Shown in pieces: positions 6,917 through 16,055 of a stretch of 21,950 nt of DNA. The stretch is taken from the NCBI GenBank assembly GCA_964432875.1, contig CAYSPJ010000089.1, positions 1-21,950 on the forward strand. Direction: 5' to 3'. Each line of letters starts with the position of its first letter. Positions within the stretch are counted from its first letter, which is position 1. The position numbers and the translations under genes were made by a program. The stretch is from JACJYE01 sp964432875. Its GTDB lineage: Bacteria > Bacteroidota > Bacteroidia > Chitinophagales > Saprospiraceae. The notes beneath the pieces were generated by a model. It saw only the letters and a list, made by a program, of their open reading frames with translations, was not told where the DNA came from and did not search any database.

Positions 6917-9900
6917 ATGGTACGTTATTTACTCTCACTTTTTACCCTCCTTCTAATAGGGGCAAGTGCCGTGGCGCAGACCTCGCTGCAGGGCAAGGTT
7001 ACTGACCAGGAAACGCGCGAGCCGATTATCTTCGGCAGCGTAGCCCTCTTCCGGAACGGGGTGCTTACAACCGGAACGGAGACAGACTTCGACGGTAACT
7101 ACAATTTCGCATCGATGGACCCCGGCACCTACGACGTAGAGGTCAGCTATGTTGGCTATGCCAAACAGCGCGTAACCGGGGTACAAGTAACGGCAGGTAG
7201 AGCCAACCGGCTGGACATTCAGCTCAGTACGGAGGGGATTGCCCTTGACGTAGTGGTGGTCACCGAGTACAAGGTCCCGCTCATCGAGCAAGACAACACC
7301 ACTTCCGGGCAAGTTATCACCAGCGAGCAGATCCGTAACCTGCCTACCCGAAACATCAACGCCTTGGCGGCACTTACCGCGGGCTTGGCTTCGGCCGATG
7401 AGGGCTCTGCCATCTCCGTGCGGGGTTCGCGTTCGGATGCTACCGACTATTACATCGACGGTATCCGCGTTCGCGGCAACCTCATCCCAGAATCGGAGAT
7501 CGACCAGTTGCAGGTCATCACCGGTGGTATCGAAGCCCAATATGGGGACGTTACCGGCGGTATCATCTCCATTACTACCAAGGGCCCTTCCAATAAGTTT
7601 TCTGGCGGGGTGGAAATCGAGTCTTCCAACCTGACCGACCCTTACAACCAAAGCCTGCTCGGGTTCAATCTCAGTGGGCCGCTCTTGAGCAAGAAACAAG
7701 CAGACGGCAGCAAGTCTTCCGTGCTGGGCTTCCGCATCTCCGGCCGCCTCACTGATCAGCTGGACGATGACCCCCCGGCAGTCAATATTTATCGCATCAA
7801 GCCCGACGTGCTGGCTCGTCTGGAAGCAGACCCGGTGATTAACATCGGTGGAAACCCTTTTGTAGCCGCTGACTTCCTGACTAATGATGACGTGGACGTG
7901 CTGGACTACCGGCCCTTCGATGAGTTCCGTCGTTATGACTTGACGGCCAAGATTGATGCGCGCCTCAGCAATGCCATCGATATCTCTTTTACGGGTGCGG
8001 TGAGCAATCAGACCAACCAGTTTGGTCCGTCCTTGGCATGGCGCACCTTGAATAGCCACAACAACCCTACCCAAGACAATGAAACCTACCGGGGCAACTT
8101 CCGCTTCCGCCACCGCCTCGGCGGCTCAACTAGCGGCGGAGAGGGAGACCGGGCCAGTAAGAGCGCGCTGATTCAGAATGCCTCCTACACCCTCCAGTTT
8201 GGTTATGAAAAGAACCGCTCGAATGTAGCTGACCCGCGCCATGGCGACAATTTGTTCAATTATGGCTACATTGGACGCTTCGATCAAACCTGGGAGCCAG
8301 TGTTTGACATCCGCTTTGACCCCGACTTAGGGATATCCTTCCAACACATTGACTACCAGCAGGTATTGACGGGTTATCAGCCCGACGCCAATATCAACCC
8401 GGTACTGGCCAACTACAATAAAGTATTAGGCATTGATGCCGATGGCGGCAACCTGCCTACTTCTATCGAAGCATTCAACACTTACAACGGCTTTGTCCAG
8501 GCTGTATTTAATAACGCCTGGAGCCTGCACACCAACGTCGGCACGATCTACAACCTCAACAGTAAGCGCGATAACGACCAAGGCAGTTTTCAGGGGCGCA
8601 TCAACTTCGACCTTATCCCGGGCCGGTCGGATAAAGGCCGCCACAACATCGAGCTTGGCGTGTGGTATGAGCAGCGCATCAACCGCGGTTATGACATCAA
8701 CCCCCGTGGCTTATGGCTGCTGGCGCGTCAGTTGGCCAACAACCACATCCAGGGTATCCCCTTTGATGAGGAGGGCAACCCGCTGACTGAATCCATTGGA
8801 GTCTATGACACCGTCATCGTCAATGGTATACCGGTTCCGAGATTGCTTTATGATGTGGACATCGCCGAAGGCCCGGATAACCTCTTCTACCGTAGCGTAC
8901 GTGGCGTGACCGGCCAAGGGCTGAAAGAGTTTGTCAATGTGGACGCATTGCGCCCAGATCAACTCCGCCTGGACATGTTCTCGGCTGCCGAATTGAACAA
9001 CTTCCAGTTGCTCAACTATTTTGGCTACGACTACCTGGGCAACAACTTCGATGGCACTTTCGATGATTTCTTTACCACCACAGATGCCAACGGGATCCGC
9101 TCCTTCCCCGTGGCACCCAACCGCCCCATTTATGGCGCGGCTTACATCCAGGACAAGTTCACCTTTAAAGATATTATCTTCCGGCTTGGCTTGCGCGTTG
9201 ACCGCTATGATGCCAACACCCGGGTACTCAAGGATAATTACTCGCTCTACGATATCATTGGCGCAGGTGATTACCACAACGAATTTGGTGGCGAACGCCC
9301 CGGCAACATTGGCGATGATTTCCGCGTCTATTCAACTGACGAGACTGGCGAATCAGTATTGGCTTATCGCGATGGCGACTTGTGGTTCCAGGCTAATGGC
9401 AACCCGGTAAACAACCCGGCCCTCATCTTCCAGGGCGGTGTAGTCAACCCGGTTTACAACGACCAGCGTGTGCGCACAGACCTTGACTTCATCAAGAAAC
9501 GCGACTTCGATGTCAATGCATCTTTTGAAGATTATGAAGTGCAGGTCAACTTCATGCCGCGTTTGGCTTTCTCTTTCCCCATTTCGGATGAAGCCAACTT
9601 CTTTGCCCACTATGATGTACTGGTACAGCGCCCGCCGTCCAATACCATCGCTACGCCTCTGGACTACTTCTATTTCGCCGAACGCGCCAGCGATATCAAG
9701 AACAACCCGAACCTGAAACCAGAGCGTACGGTAGACTACGAGGTTGGCTTCCAGCAAAAGCTGTCCAATACTTCAGCTTTGAAAATCGCTGCTTACTATA
9801 AGGAGATGCGGGACATGATCCAAATCAGGACCTTCTTCCCGGTACCTCTCGTATCGCAATACACCACTTTTGACAACCTGGATTTTGGTACGGTCAAAGG

Positions 9901-10579
9901 TTTCACCTTCCAGTATGACCTGCGCCGCACGGGCAACGTCTCTTTCAATGTCAACTATACCTTGCAGTTTGCTGACGGCACTGGCTCCAATGCAGAATCA
10001 CAGCGGGGTATCAGCTCACGGGGCGTATTGCGTACCCTCTTCCCGCTCGATTTTGACGAACGGCACCGCTTGGTAGCCACCATGGACTATCGCTATGGCT
10101 CTGGCAACCGCTATACTGGGCCGCGTCTTTTTGGCCTGGATCTGTTGGCTAATGCTGGCCTGAACTTACAGACCACAGCAGTTTCTGGCCGCCCTTATAC
10201 GGCTACCTTGCAGGCCTTGCAGTTGGGCGGTACGGGTACGGTCGGTTCGCTCAATGGTGCCCGCAAGCCCTGGAACTTCGTCGTCAACCTCCGCCTGGAC
10301 AAGAATTTCAATATCGGCAACAATATGGGCTTGAATGTTTACTGCCGGATATCCAACGCGTTGGACCGCCGCAACGTAATCAATGTTTATTCGGCGACGG
10401 GATCCCCATCGGATGATGGCTTCCTGCGCACGGCCCAGGGCGAGTCGCTGGTACGTTCAGTGATTGATTCTCAGCGTACGCTGGAATCTTTCTTCGCTTC
10501 TTACCAGTGGCGTATCCTGAACCCGAATTTCTTCAGCCTGCCGCGTAGGATTTACCTGGGGGCTATTTTTGATTTTTAA
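6917..10579 (+). CDS. TonB-dependent outer-membrane receptor with carboxypeptidase-regulatory-like domain
   Basis: The 1220-residue protein should be a gated outer-membrane barrel importing an unknown ligand with TonB-ExbBD energy. Residues 1-20 are a signal peptide ending AVA, cut before Gln21. Residues 22-105 form the Ig-like CarboxypepD_reg domain (LQGKVTDQETREPIIFGSV...GTYDVEVSYVGYAKQ). DVVVVTEYKVPLI (111-123) lies at the expected TonB-box position. The plug runs ~125-222, with ISVRGSRSDATDYYIDGIRVRG (166-187) and ITGGIEAQYGDVTGGIISITT (201-221). The rest is barrel with aromatic-rich strands, ending in a terminal Phe (YLGAIFDF). No SusD-like partner follows, so this is not a classical SusCD pair. 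It is the first gene of a four-gene block. The downstream neighbours are secreted proteins and a PorV/PorQ-like barrel, suggesting a joint outer-membrane role. Confidence 0.93.
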   Translation: MVRYLLSLFTLLLIGASAVAQTSLQGKVTDQETREPIIFGSVALFRNGVLTTGTETDFDGNYNFASMDPGTYDVEVSYVGYAKQRVTGVQVTAGRANRLDIQLSTEGIALDVVVVTEYKVPLIEQDNTTSGQVITSEQIRNLPTRNINALAALTAGLASADEGSAISVRGSRSDATDYYIDGIRVRGNLIPESEIDQLQVITGGIEAQYGDVTGGIISITTKGPSNKFSGGVEIESSNLTDPYNQSLLGFNLSGPLLSKKQADGSKSSVLGFRISGRLTDQLDDDPPAVNIYRIKPDVLARLEADPVINIGGNPFVAADFLTNDDVDVLDYRPFDEFRRYDLTAKIDARLSNAIDISFTGAVSNQTNQFGPSLAWRTLNSHNNPTQDNETYRGNFRFRHRLGGSTSGGEGDRASKSALIQNASYTLQFGYEKNRSNVADPRHGDNLFNYGYIGRFDQTWEPVFDIRFDPDLGISFQHIDYQQVLTGYQPDANINPVLANYNKVLGIDADGGNLPTSIEAFNTYNGFVQAVFNNAWSLHTNVGTIYNLNSKRDNDQGSFQGRINFDLIPGRSDKGRHNIELGVWYEQRINRGYDINPRGLWLLARQLANNHIQGIPFDEEGNPLTESIGVYDTVIVNGIPVPRLLYDVDIAEGPDNLFYRSVRGVTGQGLKEFVNVDALRPDQLRLDMFSAAELNNFQLLNYFGYDYLGNNFDGTFDDFFTTTDANGIRSFPVAPNRPIYGAAYIQDKFTFKDIIFRLGLRVDRYDANTRVLKDNYSLYDIIGAGDYHNEFGGERPGNIGDDFRVYSTDETGESVLAYRDGDLWFQANGNPVNNPALIFQGGVVNPVYNDQRVRTDLDFIKKRDFDVNASFEDYEVQVNFMPRLAFSFPISDEANFFAHYDVLVQRPPSNTIATPLDYFYFAERASDIKNNPNLKPERTVDYEVGFQQKLSNTSALKIAAYYKEMRDMIQIRTFFPVPLVSQYTTFDNLDFGTVKGFTFQYDLRRTGNVSFNVNYTLQFADGTGSNAESQRGISSRGVLRTLFPLDFDERHRLVATMDYRYGSGNRYTGPRLFGLDLLANAGLNLQTTAVSGRPYTATLQALQLGGTGTVGSLNGARKPWNFVVNLRLDKNFNIGNNMGLNVYCRISNALDRRNVINVYSATGSPSDDGFLRTAQGESLVRSVIDSQRTLESFFASYQWRILNPNFFSLPRRIYLGAIFDF

Positions 10580-10596
10580 TTTGCCACACCAAGGAG

Positions 10597-10624
10597 AAAG
10601 CTCGCCTGAAACAAGGCGAGCTTT
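10597..10624 (+). terminator. Perfect 11-bp hairpin between receptor and secreted-protein genes
   Basis: AAAGCTCGCCT (10597-10607), a 6-nt loop, then AGGCGAGCTTT (10614-10624). Only a short T-run ends the stem, so it could be a weak terminator, an attenuator or an mRNA-stabilising stem. It begins 18 bp after the receptor stop and ends 46 bp before the next ATG. Confidence 0.6.
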
Positions 10625-10670
10625 CTGGCCTGGGTGTTTAATATACTTCACTTAAAAAACTAATAGTGCT

Positions 10671-13600
10671 ATGCGTAAAGTATTACTTAGCTTATTAGGG
10701 GTTGCTTTTGCCACCGTTTTGGCAATGGCCCACATCAATCCCGATAATAAGCCGCAATCGCCGCCAGGTACGGGCAAGGATAAGGTGACTTTCAGGGAGT
10801 CTTGTAACCCCAGCAAAGTCAGTAGAGACCAAGCGGTCAACAACGTGCGGGCCCGCTTGTGGACCGCCGGTGACATTTGGTGGGATGGCAGCGGCGACGG
10901 TCGTTATGTTGTTCCCAAGGTGCCGCCAGGACAACCAGAAGTTTCCTCGATATTCGCCGGCGCAGTTTGGCTGGGCGGCGTGGATGCGGCTGGCAACCTC
11001 AAGCTGGCTGCTCAGACTTATGGCCGCTCAAGTGGGCGGACCGACTTTTGGGCCGGGCCGCTAACGCCCTTGGATGACCCCAATCCCGGTGTTACCGATC
11101 AGGAAACCTGCTCTCAATGGGATGCTTTTTTCGTCGTCAATGCCAGGGAAATCGATGAGCACCGCCGCTTGTGGAATGAGGCTGCTGCGGGTGGGCCAGC
11201 ATACGAAGAGGCGATGATACCTCGTGGTGTCAGGGGCTGGCCGGGAAAGAAGAACCCTTTCTTCTTTACGGTAAACCGCTTTGAATTGCCGAATACCGAG
11301 CAGGGCTTGGCCGGCTTCTGGGATGAGGACGGCGATGGCGAATACAACCCGCTCAATGGGGATTATCCCGTCATTGAAATCCGTGGTTGTGACAAGCCGC
11401 AGTACCCGGATGAAATGTACTTCTGGGTTTATAACGACAACGGTAATATCCATACCGAGACGAATGCCGCCCCCATCCAGATGGAAATCCAGGTGCAGTC
11501 TTTCGCCTATGCGACCAATGACGAGCTCAACGACATGACCTTCCTGCGCTACAAGCTCATCAACCGCGCCATCGAGCCGATTGATAGTACTTTCTTCGCG
11601 ATGTGGGTGGATGCCGACTTGGGCTGTTATACCGATGACTACGTCGGTTGCGATACGCTGCGCAGCTTAATGTATGTCTATAATGAAGATGCACTGGACG
11701 GGCAGACGGGCTGTACGTGCCCGCAGGGGGTGAACACTTATTGCGATAAGGTACCCATCCTTGGCGTGGACTACTTCCGCGGCCCGCTGGGCCCGAAGAA
11801 ATTCGGCCCCGACGGTACCTTGGTCAACCCTACCCGTGATGAGCAGGCCGATACGATTGTCGAGCTGGGGATGTCTTCTTTTACCTACTACAATAATTCT
11901 GGCGTTGGCGGCCCTTGGCCTACCGGCATGACCGACCCCAGCACTGGCCTGGACTACTACCGCTACTTGACTGGCTCTTGGCGTGATGGCAGCCCCTTTA
12001 CCTATGGCGGCGATGCTTATCAGACCGGAGCGCCTATAAAGTATGCTTTCACCGAAGCCCCCAATGACCAGAATGGCTGGTCGATGTGTACGGCTGGCTT
12101 GCCTTTTGGCGACCGCCGCACCATTCAGGCTTCCGGCCCATTCCGCCTCGATCCGGGGGCGGTCAATGAGCTGATTATTGGTGTAGTTTGGGTACCGGAC
12201 CAACCGCACCCTTGCCCCGATATCCGCAGGTTGCAGGAAGCTGATGAATTGGCTCAGGCTTTGTTTGATAATTGCTTCGAACTGCCTTTCGGCCCCGATG
12301 CGCCAGACTTGGACATCATCGAGCTGGATCGCGAACTGATCCTGGTACTGACCAATGACACCGTCTTGTCTAATAATGCTTATGAGGAGTATCAGGAAGT
12401 AGGCTTGGAAATCCCGCCTACCGCTGATGATAGCCTCTACGTATTTGAAGGCTACAAGATTTATCAGCTTTCCGGTGCCAATATCGGCCTGAACCAGGAA
12501 GTAGTAAACGACCCGTCCAGGGCTCGTCTAATCTTCCAATTGGATTTGCGCAATGGTGTCAGTAAGATTTTCAACTGGAATTCGGTCGATAACCCTACCG
12601 GCGAGCTTTACTATGTGCCTCAGCTCATGGTCGATGGCCGCAATGAAGGTATCCGCCACACCTTCCGCGTCACAGAAGACGTATTTGCCGAAGGCGACCG
12701 CAGGTTGATCAACCACAAAAAGTACTATTTCGTGGCCGTAGCTTATGCTTTCAACGACTATGAAACTTTCGAGCCGAACACGTTGATTGGGCAGCGCAAG
12801 TCCTACCTCGAAGGCCGCCGCAATATTGGGCCGCGCGGTGATGGCTTACCCTACACGGCTATTCCACGCCCGATTGTCGACCGCGCTCTGAATGCTGCTT
12901 ATGGCGATGGGGCCATCATCACTCGTGCTGATGGTGTCGGTACCGGTCAGAATTTCCTCGATTTGAGCGAGGAGACTCGTGCTGCTTTGGAAGAAGCCTT
13001 TGCTAAAGACGAACGCTATGTCGGTGATTTAACCTATGCCCCGGGCCGCGGCCCGGTCACCATCCAGATATTTAACCCGCTGGATGTGAAAGACGGCAAC
13101 TTTGAGCTGAAGTTTGTGGATAGCGACCTCAGCGACAACAAGCTCGACCCCACGGCACGTTGGGAATTGCGCAACTTGGATGACCCGACCTTCGTGGTGA
13201 GCTCGGAAAAAACCATCCAGCAGTTTAATGAGCAAATTATCCGTCAGTTTGGCTTCTCGGTAGGTATCGGACAGGTTCCTGAGCCAGGGGCTTTAGCGGA
13301 TGTATCCAATGGATTTATTGGCTACGAAGACACCTATCGCAGCGCTACGGCTGAGCCTTGGATGCGCTTTATACCGGAAGAATTCGACCCGACGCCTTTC
13401 TTTGCCTTTGATGATTTCATGTATGACTATTTCTCCACCCGGCCGGGTGAGCGCGATGATATATTTGACCCGGAAGGTGGCTTGACGCAATTTGGCCAGG
13501 CACCCATGATGCCTTATTTCTTGTTGGATTGGCGGTCGAGAGGGGAGTTTGACTTCCCATTCCTCAGCCCGGTCTGGACCAACAACAGCGCCAGCGGTAT

Positions 13601-14816
13601 CGTGCGCAACCAGTCTAGCTTGGCGAATCTGAACAACGTGGATATCGTCATGACCTCTAATAAAGACCTTTGGAGCCGCTGTGTCATCGTAGAATCTGCC
13701 AACCGTTTCTATACCGGGCAAGGTTTCCAAACCGATGGCGGCCGCCAGCAGTTCGACCTGCGCAACGGCCTGTCAGTCGGTAAGGAAGCAGGGCCTGATG
13801 GGCGCCCACTGCCGGATGGCGCAATTGATACGGACCAGAATGGCAACCCGATATTGGTCGGCGGCCAGCCGTCTCCACAGCGCGGCATGGGCTGGTTCCC
13901 AGGTTATGCCGTCGATGTTGAGACTGGTCAGCGCCTGAACGTCTTTTTCGGCGAGAACTCCGTCTATGATGGTGAACTGGTGCCCGAGGCATACACGGAA
14001 GGGGCTACCGGCCGCGATATGATGTTTAACCCGACCAGCCAATTGCTCTTGCCGGTTGACCTGACCAGCATCCCATTCCCATACTATACGGGGGGGCAGC
14101 ATACCGTTTACGTATCGCGTACTCCTTATGACGGCTGTGAGTTGTTCCGCCTCAACCTGAGGCCTGGGCCAAGCCCGCTGACCAAAATCCGGGCGATGCG
14201 CGAAATTACTTGGGGCGGTATGCTCATGATGAGCGAAGGTACCAGCATGAAGAGCTATGCCGAAGGCTTGATCCCAGACGACCTCATCATCAAGATGCGG
14301 GTAACCAATCCATACCAGGTAGAAATTGACGACCCTGCTTTCGCTGGCGATCAGCGCACAGGCTCGGGTGAAAATAACTACCACCCGCTGTACCGCTTCC
14401 GCGTCGAGGGCAAGCAAGCTGGGCCGCTTACGCCTGAGCTGGTGGAAAACGCACTGGATTTTATCAATATCGTACCCAACCCTTACTACGGGTTCTCCGA
14501 TTACGAGACTTCCCAGTTTACCACCACCATCAAGATCACCAACTTGCCGTCTAATTGCGTGGTGACGATTTACTCTCTGGAGGGCAAGTTTATCCGCCAG
14601 TATGTGCGCGACGAGATTGGCGAGACGCCACGTGGCAACAACCGGGGGGTAGAGCAGAGCCAGGTCAATCCAGCACTAGAGTGGGATTTGCGCAACACCA
14701 AAGGCATCCCGGTCGCCAGTGGGGTCTATCTGGTGCACGTAGCGGCTCCAGGCTTGGGCGAACGTACGCTCAAGTGGTTCGGCGTCAACCGCGAGTTTGA
14801 CCCCTCCGGTCTGTAA
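10671..14816 (+). CDS. Large secreted multidomain protein with T9SS-like C-terminal sorting domain (paralogue A)
   Basis: The 1381-residue protein begins with a signal peptide (1-20, LAMA before His21). A Cys-rich N-terminal region (40-540) contains an EF-hand-like loop, DEDGDGEYNPLNGDYP (218-233), and the motif DADLG...DDYVGCDTLRS...YNEDALDG (314-344). A FnIII-like stretch follows, with VFEGYKIYQL (591-600) and the KKYYFVAVAYA strand (683-693). The 970-1245 region is strongly conserved with paralogue B. The C-terminal ~120 residues (VPNPYYG...IKITNLP...WDLRN...VASGVYL...LKWFGV) fit a T9SS sorting or FlgD-like Ig domain. All 14 cysteines recur in the downstream paralogue, which suggests disulfides and an extracellular location. 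No catalytic motif was recognised, so the function is unknown. The PorV/PorQ-like gene follows after 82 bp. Export by T9SS is inferred from the C-terminal domain and that neighbour. Confidence 0.85.
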   Translation: MRKVLLSLLGVAFATVLAMAHINPDNKPQSPPGTGKDKVTFRESCNPSKVSRDQAVNNVRARLWTAGDIWWDGSGDGRYVVPKVPPGQPEVSSIFAGAVWLGGVDAAGNLKLAAQTYGRSSGRTDFWAGPLTPLDDPNPGVTDQETCSQWDAFFVVNAREIDEHRRLWNEAAAGGPAYEEAMIPRGVRGWPGKKNPFFFTVNRFELPNTEQGLAGFWDEDGDGEYNPLNGDYPVIEIRGCDKPQYPDEMYFWVYNDNGNIHTETNAAPIQMEIQVQSFAYATNDELNDMTFLRYKLINRAIEPIDSTFFAMWVDADLGCYTDDYVGCDTLRSLMYVYNEDALDGQTGCTCPQGVNTYCDKVPILGVDYFRGPLGPKKFGPDGTLVNPTRDEQADTIVELGMSSFTYYNNSGVGGPWPTGMTDPSTGLDYYRYLTGSWRDGSPFTYGGDAYQTGAPIKYAFTEAPNDQNGWSMCTAGLPFGDRRTIQASGPFRLDPGAVNELIIGVVWVPDQPHPCPDIRRLQEADELAQALFDNCFELPFGPDAPDLDIIELDRELILVLTNDTVLSNNAYEEYQEVGLEIPPTADDSLYVFEGYKIYQLSGANIGLNQEVVNDPSRARLIFQLDLRNGVSKIFNWNSVDNPTGELYYVPQLMVDGRNEGIRHTFRVTEDVFAEGDRRLINHKKYYFVAVAYAFNDYETFEPNTLIGQRKSYLEGRRNIGPRGDGLPYTAIPRPIVDRALNAAYGDGAIITRADGVGTGQNFLDLSEETRAALEEAFAKDERYVGDLTYAPGRGPVTIQIFNPLDVKDGNFELKFVDSDLSDNKLDPTARWELRNLDDPTFVVSSEKTIQQFNEQIIRQFGFSVGIGQVPEPGALADVSNGFIGYEDTYRSATAEPWMRFIPEEFDPTPFFAFDDFMYDYFSTRPGERDDIFDPEGGLTQFGQAPMMPYFLLDWRSRGEFDFPFLSPVWTNNSASGIVRNQSSLANLNNVDIVMTSNKDLWSRCVIVESANRFYTGQGFQTDGGRQQFDLRNGLSVGKEAGPDGRPLPDGAIDTDQNGNPILVGGQPSPQRGMGWFPGYAVDVETGQRLNVFFGENSVYDGELVPEAYTEGATGRDMMFNPTSQLLLPVDLTSIPFPYYTGGQHTVYVSRTPYDGCELFRLNLRPGPSPLTKIRAMREITWGGMLMMSEGTSMKSYAEGLIPDDLIIKMRVTNPYQVEIDDPAFAGDQRTGSGENNYHPLYRFRVEGKQAGPLTPELVENALDFINIVPNPYYGFSDYETSQFTTTIKITNLPSNCVVTIYSLEGKFIRQYVRDEIGETPRGNNRGVEQSQVNPALEWDLRNTKGIPVASGVYLVHVAAPGLGERTLKWFGVNREFDPSGL

Positions 14817-14849
14817 GGATGAAATTGTAAAACTTGAAAACTTAAGAAC

Positions 14850-14881
14850 GCAGGCTTTCGGGCATCGCCCGAAAGCCCTGC
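14850..14881 (+). terminator. Strong hairpin in the leader of the PorV-like gene
   Basis: Left arm 14850-14862, loop CATCG, right arm 14868-14881. The core GGCTTTCGGG/CCCGAAAGCC is perfect, and the stem extends by GCA/TGC past one bulged base. No T-run follows, so simple intrinsic termination is unlikely. It lies 33 bp after the stop of the preceding gene and about 17 bp before the next ATG, close enough to affect ribosome access. Confidence 0.55.
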
Positions 14882-14898
14882 TTCTCAAACTTGACGAT

Positions 14899-15948
14899 AT
14901 GAACAAGCTTATTTACACTCTAATCGCTTTCGTTCTGGCATGGGCTGTTCAGGTGCCTGCCTGGGCGGGCAACCCCGACCGGCAGGGCGAATCGGGTGGT
15001 GGCCAACTGTTGCTCAACCCCTTTGCCCGAAGCGCGGGCCTGCATTCTATGACCACTTCTTTCGCTACTGGTGTAGAGGCCACGCGTATCAATATCGCGG
15101 GTGCTTCGCGCATCAATAAGACGGAAATCACGCTGGGGCACGGCATTTACCTGCAAGGGACCGATATCCGCATGAATACCCTTGGGCTCTCTCAGCGGGT
15201 AGGCGATAAAGGCGCAATCGCGTTTACTTTGACGGCACTTGATTTTGGAGATATCCGCGTCACTACAGAAAGCCAGCCAGAAGGCACCGGAGTTACTTTT
15301 TCACCCCGCTTCTTCAACATCGGCTTCGGCTATTCGCATACCTTTGAAAACAAGGTATCAGTGGGGGTCCTCTTCCGGGGGGTATCAGAAGCCATTCAGG
15401 ACGTCAGCTCCTTCGGCTTTGCGATTGACGCCGGGGTGCAGTATGTCACTGGCGCGCAGGACAACTTCAAATTCGGCATTGCCTTGCGCAATGTGGGCTC
15501 CCGCATGCGCTACGGCGGTGAGGGTTTGACTACCCAAGGGCCAGCGCCAAACAATGGCGGCTACAACTTGACTTACAACCAGCGCGCTGCTGACTTCGAG
15601 CTGCCTTCTACGCTGAACATCGGCTTGTCTTATGATTTCCTGATCGGCAATGCGCATCGCCTTACTGCGGTTGGCAATTTTACCTCCAACTCCTTCTCTC
15701 GCGACCAAGTTGGCGGCGGGTTGGAATATTCTCTTAATGAGCTGTTTATGGTACGCGGTGGCTATCAATACGAACTGGGCACCAATGAGGTTGAAGGCCC
15801 GATTTATACGGGTATTGCTGCCGGCGCTACTTTGTCGCTGATTACCAATAAGGAACGCAAAGATTCGCGCTTCTCCATAGATTATGCTTACCGTGCTACC
15901 AAAGTGTGGGATGGTACGCACAACCTTGGCCTGCGCATCAACATGTAA
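14899..15948 (+). CDS. PorV/PorQ-family-like outer-membrane beta-barrel
   Basis: The 349-residue protein starts at the ATG at 14899. The frame is open 34 codons further upstream, but that part runs through the end of the previous gene and a hairpin, whereas this Met is followed directly by a signal peptide (1-23, ending AWA). The mature start (LLLNPFARSAGLHSMTTSFA, then RINIAGASRI) matches the head of PorV/PorQ proteins, where a small-residue-rich stretch leads to NPAG. The remainder is alternating barrel strands with Gly/aromatic turns, ending LGLRINM. In Porphyromonas, PorV binds sorting domains of T9SS cargo at the outer membrane. This copy sits between two genes encoding such cargo-like proteins, so a dedicated carrier role is plausible. 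It could instead be a generic FadL-like porin. Expression is probably coupled to paralogue A. Confidence 0.75.
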   Translation: MNKLIYTLIAFVLAWAVQVPAWAGNPDRQGESGGGQLLLNPFARSAGLHSMTTSFATGVEATRINIAGASRINKTEITLGHGIYLQGTDIRMNTLGLSQRVGDKGAIAFTLTALDFGDIRVTTESQPEGTGVTFSPRFFNIGFGYSHTFENKVSVGVLFRGVSEAIQDVSSFGFAIDAGVQYVTGAQDNFKFGIALRNVGSRMRYGGEGLTTQGPAPNNGGYNLTYNQRAADFELPSTLNIGLSYDFLIGNAHRLTAVGNFTSNSFSRDQVGGGLEYSLNELFMVRGGYQYELGTNEVEGPIYTGIAAGATLSLITNKERKDSRFSIDYAYRATKVWDGTHNLGLRINM

Positions 15949-15997
15949 GCGGCGTTTGCCCTTTCGGCTCAAGGTTTAATGCCTGAAGGCCAACCCA

Positions 15998-16040
15998 AGC
16001 GCCTGTTTCAGCAATGGCCTGAGACAGGCGCTTTTTTTTT
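15998..16040 (+). terminator. Rho-independent terminator before paralogue B
   Basis: AGCGCCTGTTTCAG (15998-16011) pairs with CTGAGACAGGCGCT (16019-16032) with a single G-U wobble across a 7-nt loop, followed by nine T (16032-16040). This is the most canonical terminator in the window. It lies only 15 bp before the ATG of the next gene, and no promoter box is visible between them, so paralogue B would depend on read-through or on control of this stem. Confidence 0.8.
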
Positions 16041-16055
16041 AAAAATGACAAAGCT

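Noticed and set aside
6953..8113. 386-codon open frame on the minus strand opposite the receptor gene
   Set aside because: It is antisense to the signal peptide, regulatory domain and plug of a clear TonB-dependent receptor and shows no family features.
6917..10579. SusC-type polysaccharide-utilisation receptor
   Set aside because: No SusD-like lipoprotein or carbohydrate-active enzyme follows. The neighbours are giant sorting-domain proteins and a PorV-like barrel instead.
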